Positions 1-8,228 of a stretch of 64,000 nucleotides of DNA are shown here, in pieces. The notes beneath the pieces were generated by a model. That model worked only from the letters and a program-made list of their open reading frames with translations, was not told the origin of the DNA and searched no databases. Location: NCBI GenBank assembly GCA_009843815.1, contig VYCS01000005.1:1-64000 (forward strand). Direction: 5' to 3'. Position numbers and translations under genes: made by a program. Position 1 is the first letter of the stretch, and each line of letters opens with the position of its first letter. Origin of the DNA: Cenarchaeum sp. SB0675_bin_21 (GTDB lineage: Archaea; Thermoproteota; Nitrososphaeria; Nitrososphaerales; Nitrosopumilaceae).

Positions 1-545
1 GCCAGATTGCCGGCAGGCGTTACATTGTACGGATCAGTAAGATCAAGTATCTGGATGCCACCGTCATATTCTGCAACGACGGCGTATGTGCGGCCATCTG
101 CCACAAGTGTGGCAATGGACAGCGCACCGGACAAGCGTAAGTCATCATTATCCGTTATACTTCCAAGAGAGGTGATACCATATGGGTGTGTTATATCGAG
201 TATCTGGACACTATTGTCACGGTATGATGTCACAGCCGCATATGTGCGACCATCTGACTCAAATAATGCTATGTCAAATGCGCCTTCGAGGGACAACGCA
301 TCACCCTTGGAGATGCTGCCCGCATACCCTATATGGATATCACCAGCGAAGATTCCGACATGCAGAGCCTGTGTGACAGATGCCATGTCTGCATAAGCGT
401 ATTGGGATGGCCATGTGAATGTAGATGCCTCGGACTCATGCCCCACGCCCAACAATCCAGTGGTGGGCTCCATTGAGAGTGCCGATACGGTCAATACTAC
501 AAGGGTTCCTACTGCAAGCACGTGGGTTCCCGCACCTACACACAT
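1..545 (-). CDS. LVIVD-type secreted beta-propeller protein, 3' part cut by window start
   Basis: The reading frame is open on the minus strand from an ATG at 545 to the window edge. The N-terminus starts MCVGAGTHVLAVGTLVV and has a hydrophobic core that looks like a signal peptide. Two propeller-type repeats follow, with motifs such as GRTYAAVTSYRDNSVQILDI and a second copy ending IQILDLTDPYN; these match the repeats of the plus-strand protein at 5512-8196. LVIVD repeats form beta-propeller blades in extracellular proteins. The ATG overlaps the tnpB stop (TAATG), and the first ~14 codons lie inside the right end of the tnpB element at 503-2022. The native start may therefore have been replaced by element sequence. 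The ligand is unknown. Confidence 0.75.
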   Translation of the reverse strand, partial: MCVGAGTHVLAVGTLVVLTVSALSMEPTTGLLGVGHESEASTFTWPSQYAYADMASVTQALHVGIFAGDIHIGYAGSISKGDALSLEGAFDIALFESDGRTYAAVTSYRDNSVQILDITHPYGITSLGSITDNDDLRLSGALSIATLVADGRTYAVVAEYDGGIQILDLTDPYNVTPAGNL

Positions 546-2022
546 TACACATCACTCCAGAGGACGACGATACATGATGTATATCGTTCCCCAGTCTGTG
601 CTTGACGCTTCTCAGGGGAGCTGATGCAAGAACCCTCCACGTCCAGGCGCCCCTCAACATGGGCGCTGCCAGTATTAGCTGGCAATGTTACATCACGTAA
701 CTTTAGTTGGCCATGCGTGGCCCCCGGGCCGAGTTTCTGCAGCCCTGCATCCTCTATGTTTGAGCCCGCATTGCAGTCGGCATGACTCGTATGGCCACAC
801 CGTTTACACAAGAACTTTCTGTCATCCCGGTTATCCTTGTGTGTATAACCGCACGAGCAGCACCGTTGGCTTGTATACGCCGCTGCAACCCAAATTATCT
901 CTCCAGCCAACTTGTACGCCAACAGTAATGCCAACAGCCCCCAGCACTGCTCCAGGATGGCCTTATTGAGACCAGATTTCTGCGCAACGTTTTTGCCGGG
1001 GTTTTCTTCCGTACCTTTGGCGGACTTTGCCATGTTTTGTATAGGAAGTTTCTCAAAGGCTGCATGTGTGGTGCTGTCCGATATAACGCGTGATATTTTA
1101 TGCGCGGTGGTCTTTCGAATGTTTGCAGCTTTGCGTTTGTTCTTGGCAGCCCTCTTAGCGGCTTTCACCCACCGTCGAGAACCAGGTTTACGATTCGTAT
1201 AGTCGGGTTTCTGCCTGCGTGACGCTATCTTTTGTGCCTTAGAGGCTGTTTTTTCGGCGTTGTTCATGCGGCGTGCCACCTTTTCGGGTATTATCATCAC
1301 ACAGTCAGGTGTGGCCACATTACCGACATTCCGGTCTATACCAATAACAGTCGGTTCCGTCACGGTTGGCTTCTCATCGGGTATATCACAGGATATGGTA
1401 ATCCTCCACCCGCCATCCGGTAGTTGAAACAGTTGGGCCGTCTTGTATCGGTAATTCAAGACGGGAAACTCCCGCGACAGTTTAACCTCGCCCATCTTGG
1501 CTATCTTGATTGTACGTGTATCGGTGAAGCGCGCTTGACCAATAGTGCCATCATGCGTTATTGTAAACGGGATGGAGATGTGACCTCCATATTTCTTAAA
1601 GTGCGGTTCACCAAACTCCGCCTTAGGTTTGATGTTGACAGCCTTCAGCTTCTCTGTTTCCACATATTGGTCATAATGCCTGCCCAAGTCATGTAATATT
1701 TGGCGCGTCACCCCGGATATGGATTGACGCATCCAACGCGGACCTGAATGGTTGCGCAAGTCCGTATACCACGCGTTTATCCTACCACGCGTAGTGTTGA
1801 CCCTCCCAGCTCGACGGTACTCCTCCTTGAAGGTTTCCAATAGTTTGTTATACACGTACCTGTCCATGCCGGCCTGTCTGGCCAACATCTCCTTCTTGAA
1901 CCCTTTACGGAATCTAACGCCGAATGTGTATGTACGTAGTACCATTAGCTTATAGTACGGTCCACATGTTTAAAAAGATAGTTGAGGTGTGATATATGGC
2001 ACCCGTCCTTGCGGGAGGAACC
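503..2022 (-). mobile_element. tnpB element with GGGTTCCT-type inverted ends
   Basis: The element is about 1520 bp and carries only a tnpB gene. Read inward, its two ends are GGGTTCCTACTGCAAGCACG (503 end) and GGTTCCTCCCGCAAGGACGG (2022 end), about 17 of 21 matching positions. The right boundary is supported independently: the sequence is shared with the copy at 51669-51938 up to GGAACCC and diverges immediately after. The flanks TACTACAA and TACTAGTC share only TACTA, so the target duplication is imperfect. The element lies directly after the stop codon of the beta-propeller gene at 2025 and runs into the start of the LVIVD gene. No tnpA is present. Confidence 0.7.
545..1945 (-). CDS. tnpB: TnpB-like RuvC nuclease
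   Basis: This 466-aa protein has the TnpB layout: an N-terminal helical domain (YVYNKLLETFKEEYR), RuvC-I with Asp in IGIDRNVG near residue 204, RuvC-II with Glu in FEKLPIQNM near 300, a four-Cys zinc ribbon (CCSCGYTH ... CKRCGH) and RuvC-III with Asp in HADCNAGSN near 390. All three acidic residues are present, so it appears intact. TnpB proteins are RNA-guided DNA nucleases whose guide RNA overlaps the 3' end of the gene. About 79 residues follow the last catalytic Asp; this tail is probably coding sequence that doubles as guide-RNA scaffold, because the same DNA is kept in the tnpB-less copy at 51.8 kb. The stop TAA overlaps the ATG of the LVIVD gene. Confidence 0.9.
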   Translation of the reverse strand: MVLRTYTFGVRFRKGFKKEMLARQAGMDRYVYNKLLETFKEEYRRAGRVNTTRGRINAWYTDLRNHSGPRWMRQSISGVTRQILHDLGRHYDQYVETEKLKAVNIKPKAEFGEPHFKKYGGHISIPFTITHDGTIGQARFTDTRTIKIAKMGEVKLSREFPVLNYRYKTAQLFQLPDGGWRITISCDIPDEKPTVTEPTVIGIDRNVGNVATPDCVMIIPEKVARRMNNAEKTASKAQKIASRRQKPDYTNRKPGSRRWVKAAKRAAKNKRKAANIRKTTAHKISRVISDSTTHAAFEKLPIQNMAKSAKGTEENPGKNVAQKSGLNKAILEQCWGLLALLLAYKLAGEIIWVAAAYTSQRCCSCGYTHKDNRDDRKFLCKRCGHTSHADCNAGSNIEDAGLQKLGPGATHGQLKLRDVTLPANTGSAHVEGRLDVEGSCISSPEKRQAQTGERYTSCIVVLWSDV

Positions 2023-2024
2023 TA

Positions 2025-3785
2025 CTAGTCCAAGATTATTTGTCCGGCAGGCACAAATCCGTTCAAATCAGTAACCTTCAGCAATCCTGGTGTAACCGTA
2101 TAGAGATAGTCCCCTATGTACAGGGAGCGGGCCCAATCCGTATCATCATGCTTCACTATGCCCCTCTTTACAAGTATATTGTTTTCAATATTGTATACAT
2201 GAAAGGTAGTTACACCATCGTGTGTGACTGGTATGGATATTATGCGTGTAGATATGAGCGCCGCCTTATGATCCCACTGAATCTCCGAGTAGGCGTCACG
2301 ATCATCTATAACCTCAAAGTCTGACAGGGTAGGATTGGTAGGATCAGATACATCAAAGACGGTTACTTTTATGCCGTCGATTACAGGCCCCCACTGTGCC
2401 TCTATGGTCTCGCGCCCCACTCCTACTACGGTATCCTCATCATAGGGATGCAGATACTCGGAGAATCCCGGTAGTTTCAACTCGCCAACAACCATGGGAC
2501 TCTCTGAAAAGTCGATTACAAAGAACGGATCCACCTGACGGAAGGTAACCAGATACAGCGTATCACCATAAAACCTTGCAGAGTGCATCGTCTCCCCTGG
2601 TGCGATATCATACACGGCGCCCAGCATATCCAGATTGCTGTCCAATTTGAAAGCAGAGTTTACGCCAGACCAGGTGGTGGTTGCAATACGGAACGTGTTG
2701 TCCTTCTCGGCCATTGCAAACTGGTTTATTGGATACCCCGGTACTGTACCTGCACCCTGATATGACAGGCCGGTTCCAGAGAGTCCTATCTTTACAACCT
2801 GAGTGTCGGTGGCACATATTGCCCCGCGAGTAGATTGGTCGGGAGGCCAGCTTGCACCGGACGAATAACCGGTCCCTGGCATAACAAGATACATGTTTGA
2901 TTCAGAGACATATATCTCCATGTTAAATGGCGTAAGGAATGAAATTGCATCAAAACCAGACTCCAGACTGACCGCTGTTATCATGGTTCTGGTATCAACC
3001 ATATAGAATGGGAAGTAATGCGTGTCGGGACTTTTTGCATCTGATCCATATTTTACAACAGGTATCCTATCTGGGGAGTCCTGAGTTATAACATAGATTG
3101 TGTTGTTTATGAGCCGGGCGTCTGTCATTGTTCCGGTTATTAATATACGATCAAGGATCTGCGGGTTTGTCCTATCAGATACATTCAATATTGTTATTTT
3201 TGTATCCCCACCCACATTGAACACAGCCAACATGTCCTTATGCAAGAGAGCGGGCCCAGTTATCGGACTGTGCCCTACAACAGATATTCCATCAGGTGGA
3301 TATGCCTGTATGACGTTCAGCTGACTACCAGACAAGAATATGTCGGTGGCCGTGTTCTTTATGATGTCTGGCTCATCAACTTTGGCCTCCTGTATGTTGG
3401 TGGTAGAGTATAACGGGGAGGATGTACCTGCTGTAGACTCTGTCCTTGATGGCGCTATGGACAGCGTCACTGTATCCTGAATGACACCTTCCTGAAAGGA
3501 CGTACCAAATGTAACTCTATTATTGTATGAGAGACATGCATGCGCGGGTACCTCGCCTGGCACTACTGTGGGCAGCGGTATGTCAGGTATGTAAAATCCA
3601 AACTGTATCATACTTTCGACATAATCCTCATCAACACATACCGAATTGCCCGTATCATGATGCATGAGCACCATATCTATGCAATAGTTTGCCTCAGCTG
3701 GCGGGATTGAGATGACAAGCAAGGCTACTACAGGCAACAATACGGCCAATGTCGTGCAATTAAACATACGTTTAGCGTATGCCAA
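2025..3785 (-). CDS. Secreted Beta_propel-family protein
   Basis: The protein has 586 aa and a clear signal peptide (hydrophobic core LAVLLPVVALLVISI, likely cleavage after PPAEA). The mature part contains QEAKVDEPDIIKNTATDIF, the signature start of the archaeal Beta_propel family, followed by repeated beta-rich segments such as VGHSPITGPALLHKDMLAVF, SDRTNPQILDRILITGTM and FDVSDPTNPTLSDF. This predicts a secreted multi-blade propeller, probably on the cell surface next to the S-layer. The gene is monocistronic on the minus strand and divergent from the Lrp gene at 3952. The tnpB element begins two bases after its TAG stop, so transcription termination here may have been altered. The ligand is unknown. 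Confidence 0.85.
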   Translation of the reverse strand: MAYAKRMFNCTTLAVLLPVVALLVISIPPAEANYCIDMVLMHHDTGNSVCVDEDYVESMIQFGFYIPDIPLPTVVPGEVPAHACLSYNNRVTFGTSFQEGVIQDTVTLSIAPSRTESTAGTSSPLYSTTNIQEAKVDEPDIIKNTATDIFLSGSQLNVIQAYPPDGISVVGHSPITGPALLHKDMLAVFNVGGDTKITILNVSDRTNPQILDRILITGTMTDARLINNTIYVITQDSPDRIPVVKYGSDAKSPDTHYFPFYMVDTRTMITAVSLESGFDAISFLTPFNMEIYVSESNMYLVMPGTGYSSGASWPPDQSTRGAICATDTQVVKIGLSGTGLSYQGAGTVPGYPINQFAMAEKDNTFRIATTTWSGVNSAFKLDSNLDMLGAVYDIAPGETMHSARFYGDTLYLVTFRQVDPFFVIDFSESPMVVGELKLPGFSEYLHPYDEDTVVGVGRETIEAQWGPVIDGIKVTVFDVSDPTNPTLSDFEVIDDRDAYSEIQWDHKAALISTRIISIPVTHDGVTTFHVYNIENNILVKRGIVKHDDTDWARSLYIGDYLYTVTPGLLKVTDLNGFVPAGQIILD

Positions 3786-3811
3786 TCCTATTTAAGAGTG
3801 ATTTGTGCGGA

Positions 3812-3940
3812 TTTCTCCCGCAAGGGCAGGCGGTTATCTAGACGGTCCAGATCCGGACTGCAACACGGCCCAAACCGGGTATGCACGGGCAGTCAGGATG
3901 TGTTTTGGGTCGGTTTTTTGGCAAAGTCCCACCGATAGAG
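3812..3940 (+). repeat. Decayed left half of the GGTTCCTCCCGCAA element family
   Basis: This stretch aligns with the left half of the element at 51669-51938. Shared blocks include TCTCCCGCAA against CCTCCCGCAA, CCAGATCCGGACTGCA against CCGGATCCGGGCCGCA, and GGTCGGTTTTTTGGCAAAGT against GACCGATTTTTTACGAAGT. No matching right end is visible, so it is a relict. It occupies the gap between the divergent beta-propeller and Lrp genes and is GC-richer than both. Confidence 0.6.
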
Positions 3941-3951
3941 TACTTCAAAAA

Positions 3952-4476
3952 GTGAAACAGATACCTAAATCATCAAAAATTATATACGAATTGCCAATAT
4001 TACACATATTGTCACGCATAGATGATATAGACACATTAATTTTATCTGAATTAGCCAACGATTCTTCAATATCCATCCCTAAACTATCATCAAAGATAAA
4101 CGTCAATACATCTGTGGTGTACTCTCGCATACGCAGATTACAGTCTCGGGGGCTCATACGCCGTTTTACCATAGAGGTGAACAATGCTGCCTTAGGATAT
4201 ACAGTAAAGGTACTGGCAGGTATAAAGATGGATACAAAGAAACGTAATCATATAATGCAAGAGTTATTCAACATTGATGGCGTCTTTGAGGTGGCTGAAG
4301 TGACTGGCCGCTTTGACATACTAGTTACAGCATACGCCAAGTCTCTGGAGTCGATGCATCACATGGTCTCTGAAAAGATAGGCCGTATAGATGGCGTACT
4401 CTCTTCAGAGTCGTTTATAGAGATGAAGTCACGTCAAAAGGCAATGCCATATATGGCCTCGGGTGGTGCTACTTGA
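3952..4476 (+). CDS. Lrp/AsnC-family transcriptional regulator
   Basis: An N-terminal winged helix-turn-helix (DDIDTLILSELANDSS ... VVYSRIRRLQSRGLIRRF) is followed by an AsnC ligand-binding domain (VKVLAGIKM ... VFEVAEVTGRFDILVTAYA), about 174 aa in total. Lrp-type regulators bind amino acids or related ligands and control transcription as dimers or octamers. The frame is open from an ATG at 3805, but that extension is encoded by the decayed mobile-element half and looks unlike protein. I therefore chose the GTG at 3952; a TTG near 4007 just before DDIDTLIL is also possible. The stop overlaps the start of the heme O synthase gene (TTGA), suggesting translational coupling. Confidence 0.8.
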   Translation: MKQIPKSSKIIYELPILHILSRIDDIDTLILSELANDSSISIPKLSSKINVNTSVVYSRIRRLQSRGLIRRFTIEVNNAALGYTVKVLAGIKMDTKKRNHIMQELFNIDGVFEVAEVTGRFDILVTAYAKSLESMHHMVSEKIGRIDGVLSSESFIEMKSRQKAMPYMASGGAT

Positions 4477-5393
4477 CATTGCAGAAGCAAAAGACTTCCT
4501 CTAGGCTTGCCGTATACTATGAGCTGACAAAACCAAAGATATGGTATCTTTTGGTGTTTACAGCCTTTGGAGGATTGGTGGTGGCATCCAACATACATGG
4601 TGTTGAGGTATCAATTTGGACCTGGCTACTGGCTATATTTTCGGTGGCTGCTGGTTCTGCAGCGGCCAACACCTTGACCAACTACCATGATCGGGATATA
4701 GATAGTATAATGGAGCGCACAAAACTACGGCCTTTGCCATCTAAAAGGATATATCCTGCCGTCAAGGCGCGAAACTTTGGATACATACTGGGAGGCATCT
4801 CACTGTTGCTGGCATGGTGTATATCGTATACGACTAGTATGGAGCAGGGTATGTGGGCCACGGCGTTTATAGCATTTGGTCTGCTGAACAACATCTTGAT
4901 ATACTCATACGCGCTAAAGCGGCGTTCCCGACTCAATATCATACTGGGAGGACTGTGCGGCGGCTCACCACCCTTGGTGGGCTGGGTTGCTGTCACTATG
5001 GCCGATTTATGGAGTATGGGACTTGTACTGGCGGGTCTGGTCTTTGTCTGGATTCCATTACACATATGGTCGCTGACCATGCACTTTAAAGACGACTACA
5101 ACAAGGTCGGCGTTCCCATGCTCACGGCGGTCCAGTCTGAGAGTATGTCTGCCCGGGTGATTGCCGCCTCTACCATGGCAATGGTAGCATTTAGTCTGGT
5201 TCCACTGTTTCTGTCTGGCGTGTCTGGTGTAGTGTATGCTGCCACTGCCTTGGCATCGGGCGGCTTGATGCTTGCCTTATCGGGCTGGGTTGTAGTTCGA
5301 CCATCTGAAAAGTCTGCTTGGACACTCTTCAAATTTTCAAGTCCCTACCTGGCTGTACTATTTATCGGCATAATGGTGGATACTGCACTATAG
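4473..5393 (+). CDS. ctaB: Protoheme IX farnesyltransferase (heme O synthase)
   Basis: This 306-aa polytopic membrane protein belongs to the UbiA superfamily. The motif NYHDRDIDSIMERTKLRPLP near residues 66-85 carries the Asp-rich prenyl-diphosphate Mg-binding site typical of CtaB/CyoE, and the second Asp-containing loop is MHFKDDYNKVGVPML. About seven to nine hydrophobic helices are visible. The enzyme adds a farnesyl group to heme B to give heme O, a precursor for heme-copper oxidase. The start is TTG at 4473 overlapping the Lrp stop by four bases, so the Lrp protein may regulate its own operon partner. Confidence 0.9.
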   Translation: MTLQKQKTSSRLAVYYELTKPKIWYLLVFTAFGGLVVASNIHGVEVSIWTWLLAIFSVAAGSAAANTLTNYHDRDIDSIMERTKLRPLPSKRIYPAVKARNFGYILGGISLLLAWCISYTTSMEQGMWATAFIAFGLLNNILIYSYALKRRSRLNIILGGLCGGSPPLVGWVAVTMADLWSMGLVLAGLVFVWIPLHIWSLTMHFKDDYNKVGVPMLTAVQSESMSARVIAASTMAMVAFSLVPLFLSGVSGVVYAATALASGGLMLALSGWVVVRPSEKSAWTLFKFSSPYLAVLFIGIMVDTAL

Positions 5394-5511
5394 AGTTTGA
5401 CATGCCCCCATTGATGTGTTTAAGCACGGGCACTCTTGATCATACATATTCCTTAATAACAGACTTAAACCACCAGGTGCTCTAGTGTATAATGTGGGTG
5501 ACTGTACTAGA

Positions 5512-8196
5512 ATGAACCAAACATATAGTATGATATTTTGTCTGAGCGTTATCGTTGTGAGTATGATGTATGTGCATGCATACGCTGAGATAGCCACTGT
5601 ATCCCAGATAACTCAGGTGGTACTGAATACTCAACTATACGTCGATAATGAGAGGTTTGATGCGTACCCCATATATTATCCAGATAATATACCTGATGAG
5701 CCTATAACTGGAGCGCTGATACACTACACCGACTCATCTGTTGATACATTTAACCAAATAGTTCTAGTGGAGATAAATGCAACCCTCCCCATACATGATG
5801 TCCTAAAAGATCTACGGGGCGCCAGTGCAGTTATAATGTATGGCATACATGACTGGACAATATCTGAGGATGCCCTCACAGAGACCCCTGCCATACGTGT
5901 GTCTGGTGACGATGGCTCCTCTTTAGTATCTCTGGCTGGCTCTGATGCCTTTGTGTTGTATGGACCTGGTATATATGATGCTCTGGATAGGGCTCGGGAC
6001 GTTGAGACCATTATGGTATCTGAGAGGGTATTTGCTATTGTAACTAGTGGGGACGGTGCACAAATAATAGATATCACTGATCCCACTTGGCCGGTACCCG
6101 CCCAAACCATAGAACCCATAGATATAGAAGAGTATCTGGACCTAACGACAGTTACAGTATCTGATACGCCCTACGCTATAATAGGTGGTAAACTAGGCAT
6201 AGAGATATTCAATATTACAAATCCATACAACCCAACACTGGCAAGTGTTATGCTGGACGGCAGTAATTTTGATACACTGCGAGGAGTACAAGATATAGAG
6301 ACATTTACTCTAGCAGGAGGTACATACGCAATAGCGACCAGCTATGATGATGATGGAATACAGCTAATAGATATCACAAATCCGTACAGACCATCGCCCA
6401 CCAGCAGTGCGACAGATGGTATAGATGGCTTTGAGGCTCTAGGTGGCGCAAAGGGAGTTGATATAACAACAATATCTGACAGACTATACGCTATTGTGGC
6501 TGGGTATAGGGATGATGCCATACAACTTGTAGATATAATCAACCCTTTCCGTCCACTACCAATTGGAACATATCCCAACTCTACACAGACAGACCTCATG
6601 AGTGGGGCAACTGATGTCGAGACCGTAGAGACCAATGAGGGCATATTGGCTATCGTAACTGGTCACAACGATGACTCTATTCAAATTGTAAACATAACAA
6701 CCCCTACAATGCCACTAGATGAGGTTACAGTTGTGGATGGTACCGGCCGTTACACCGGTTTGGCTGGGGCTACAGAGATATCCCTAATTGAAATATCCGG
6801 AACCACACATGCTGTAATAACCGGAACTGATGATGATGCCGTACAGATAATAAGTATTGACAGTCGGGCAAACATCCGTCATGTCAGCAATACGCTGGAT
6901 GATGAGGACTATGACTTTAAGTTAGATAGGGCGTTAGGCGTTGATACTGTAACCATTGATGGTACACCATACGCAATAGTTGCCAACCATAACTCTGATG
7001 GCATAGAGATAATAGATTTGAGTAGGCCTGCCTCCCCGGCTTTGGTCAGTGGTGCCTTTGATGTTGATGATACTGAATTGGTAGTGGAAGGCTCTTGGGG
7101 CTTGGATGTATTTACAATATCCGACAAGACATATGGTATAGTTGCCAACTATCATGATGATGCTGTACAGATAATTGACATAACAAACCCTCGTGTACCC
7201 CAACCTGTAGTTAGCCTACTGGAGGATGTAGACACTAATGATCTGGATGGCGCCACCGATGTGGAAGTCTTTGTTGTAAATGACAGAACATACGCTGCAG
7301 TTGCCAGTTATGAGGATGATGCTATACAACTATTAGACATAACAGACCCTGCATCACCTGAGATATTAGAGCCTGCAATTGATGGAGAGGATGGCTTTAC
7401 GGCGCTGGATGGCGCCCTTGATATTGATGTACTGTCTCTGGGAGGTCGAATCTACGCGATGGTCGCCAGCTATGAAGAGGATGCAATCCAGATACTCGAC
7501 TTGACCAATCCCAACTTTCCACTTCCATTAAGTGTAGTACAGCGGGATGTGGACTATGTTCGGGATGATGACTTTGGTAGGGAGGAGACTGAGACTGCAA
7601 TAGGTCTGGATGGACCTAGTGGTATTGACATGATGGTTGTAAATGGTCGTATATATGGTGTAATAGCAAGCCAGAATGATGATATCGTTCTAGTACTGGA
7701 CATCAACAACCCTACCATACCCTGGCCTGCCAGTTTCATGTATGATGGTAATAGAGGCTTTAATACTCTGGATGGGGCCTCAGATGTGGAGATTGTAAGT
7801 ATTGGCGGTGTACCTTATGGTGTTGTAACTGCCAAGTGGGATCGTGGAGTACAGATAATTGATCTATCTGATCCGGAGTCGCCCGCCCCCGTGTCTGCCA
7901 TATCTGATAACACTGATGGATTTGAGGCTCTAGCTGGCGCCAACAAAGTAGAGATAGTACCCTCTCCCATCGGTACACTTGCTATTGTGTCCAGCATACT
8001 TGATGATGCAGTTCAAGTCATTGATGTGTCGAATCCTGAAAATCCACTACCGGTACAACATGCTTTTGATCGTATAGATGGCTTTGACTCTCTAAAGGGC
8101 GCTGATGATATTGCGGCATTTTTAATTGATGGTAATCTGTACATAATGGTGGCCGGTGTTGAAGACCGCGCCATACAAATCATGACTGTATCCTAA
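5512..8196 (+). CDS. LVIVD-repeat secreted beta-propeller protein
   Basis: The ATG at 5512 is preferred over an upstream GTG at 5485 because it directly precedes a signal peptide (MIFCLSVIVVSMMYVHAYA). The 894-aa product contains roughly a dozen copies of a 60-70-aa repeat, with an aromatic-A-[IV]-V core, an acidic DDA[IV]QI[IL]DI stretch, NP..P and L.GA.D[VI]E. LVIVD repeats form propeller blades. The repeats are rich in Asp and Glu, which suggests calcium binding or adaptation to an acidic surface layer. A related but truncated gene lies at 1-545. There is no C-terminal membrane anchor. Function beyond a surface or adhesion role is not evident. Confidence 0.85.
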   Translation: MNQTYSMIFCLSVIVVSMMYVHAYAEIATVSQITQVVLNTQLYVDNERFDAYPIYYPDNIPDEPITGALIHYTDSSVDTFNQIVLVEINATLPIHDVLKDLRGASAVIMYGIHDWTISEDALTETPAIRVSGDDGSSLVSLAGSDAFVLYGPGIYDALDRARDVETIMVSERVFAIVTSGDGAQIIDITDPTWPVPAQTIEPIDIEEYLDLTTVTVSDTPYAIIGGKLGIEIFNITNPYNPTLASVMLDGSNFDTLRGVQDIETFTLAGGTYAIATSYDDDGIQLIDITNPYRPSPTSSATDGIDGFEALGGAKGVDITTISDRLYAIVAGYRDDAIQLVDIINPFRPLPIGTYPNSTQTDLMSGATDVETVETNEGILAIVTGHNDDSIQIVNITTPTMPLDEVTVVDGTGRYTGLAGATEISLIEISGTTHAVITGTDDDAVQIISIDSRANIRHVSNTLDDEDYDFKLDRALGVDTVTIDGTPYAIVANHNSDGIEIIDLSRPASPALVSGAFDVDDTELVVEGSWGLDVFTISDKTYGIVANYHDDAVQIIDITNPRVPQPVVSLLEDVDTNDLDGATDVEVFVVNDRTYAAVASYEDDAIQLLDITDPASPEILEPAIDGEDGFTALDGALDIDVLSLGGRIYAMVASYEEDAIQILDLTNPNFPLPLSVVQRDVDYVRDDDFGREETETAIGLDGPSGIDMMVVNGRIYGVIASQNDDIVLVLDINNPTIPWPASFMYDGNRGFNTLDGASDVEIVSIGGVPYGVVTAKWDRGVQIIDLSDPESPAPVSAISDNTDGFEALAGANKVEIVPSPIGTLAIVSSILDDAVQVIDVSNPENPLPVQHAFDRIDGFDSLKGADDIAAFLIDGNLYIMVAGVEDRAIQIMTVS

Positions 8197-8220
8197 ATGA
8201 CTTGCAGTGACAGGGTTTGC

Positions 8221-8228
8221 ATAAGTAT
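8221..8228. repeat. 8-bp target duplication, left copy
   Basis: ATAAGTAT directly precedes the left inverted repeat at 8229. The same 8 bp follow the right inverted repeat at 9705-9712. A perfect 8-bp duplication flanking inverted repeats indicates insertion by a DDE-type transposase. Confidence 0.85.

Noticed and set aside
503-2022. Classical IS200/IS605 element
   Set aside because: There is no tnpA, and the ends are inverted copies of each other, unlike the subterminal hairpins of that family. The same holds for 8229-9704 and 29483-30920.
3805-3951. N-terminal extension of the Lrp regulator from ATG 3805
   Set aside because: The sequence is homologous to mobile-element DNA at 51669-51790 and its translation is not protein-like.
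5512-8196. Regularly spaced repeats suggesting a CRISPR or DNA repeat array
   Set aside because: The repeats are degenerate at DNA level and maintained only as protein blades within one open frame. No CRISPR array or cas gene is present in the window.
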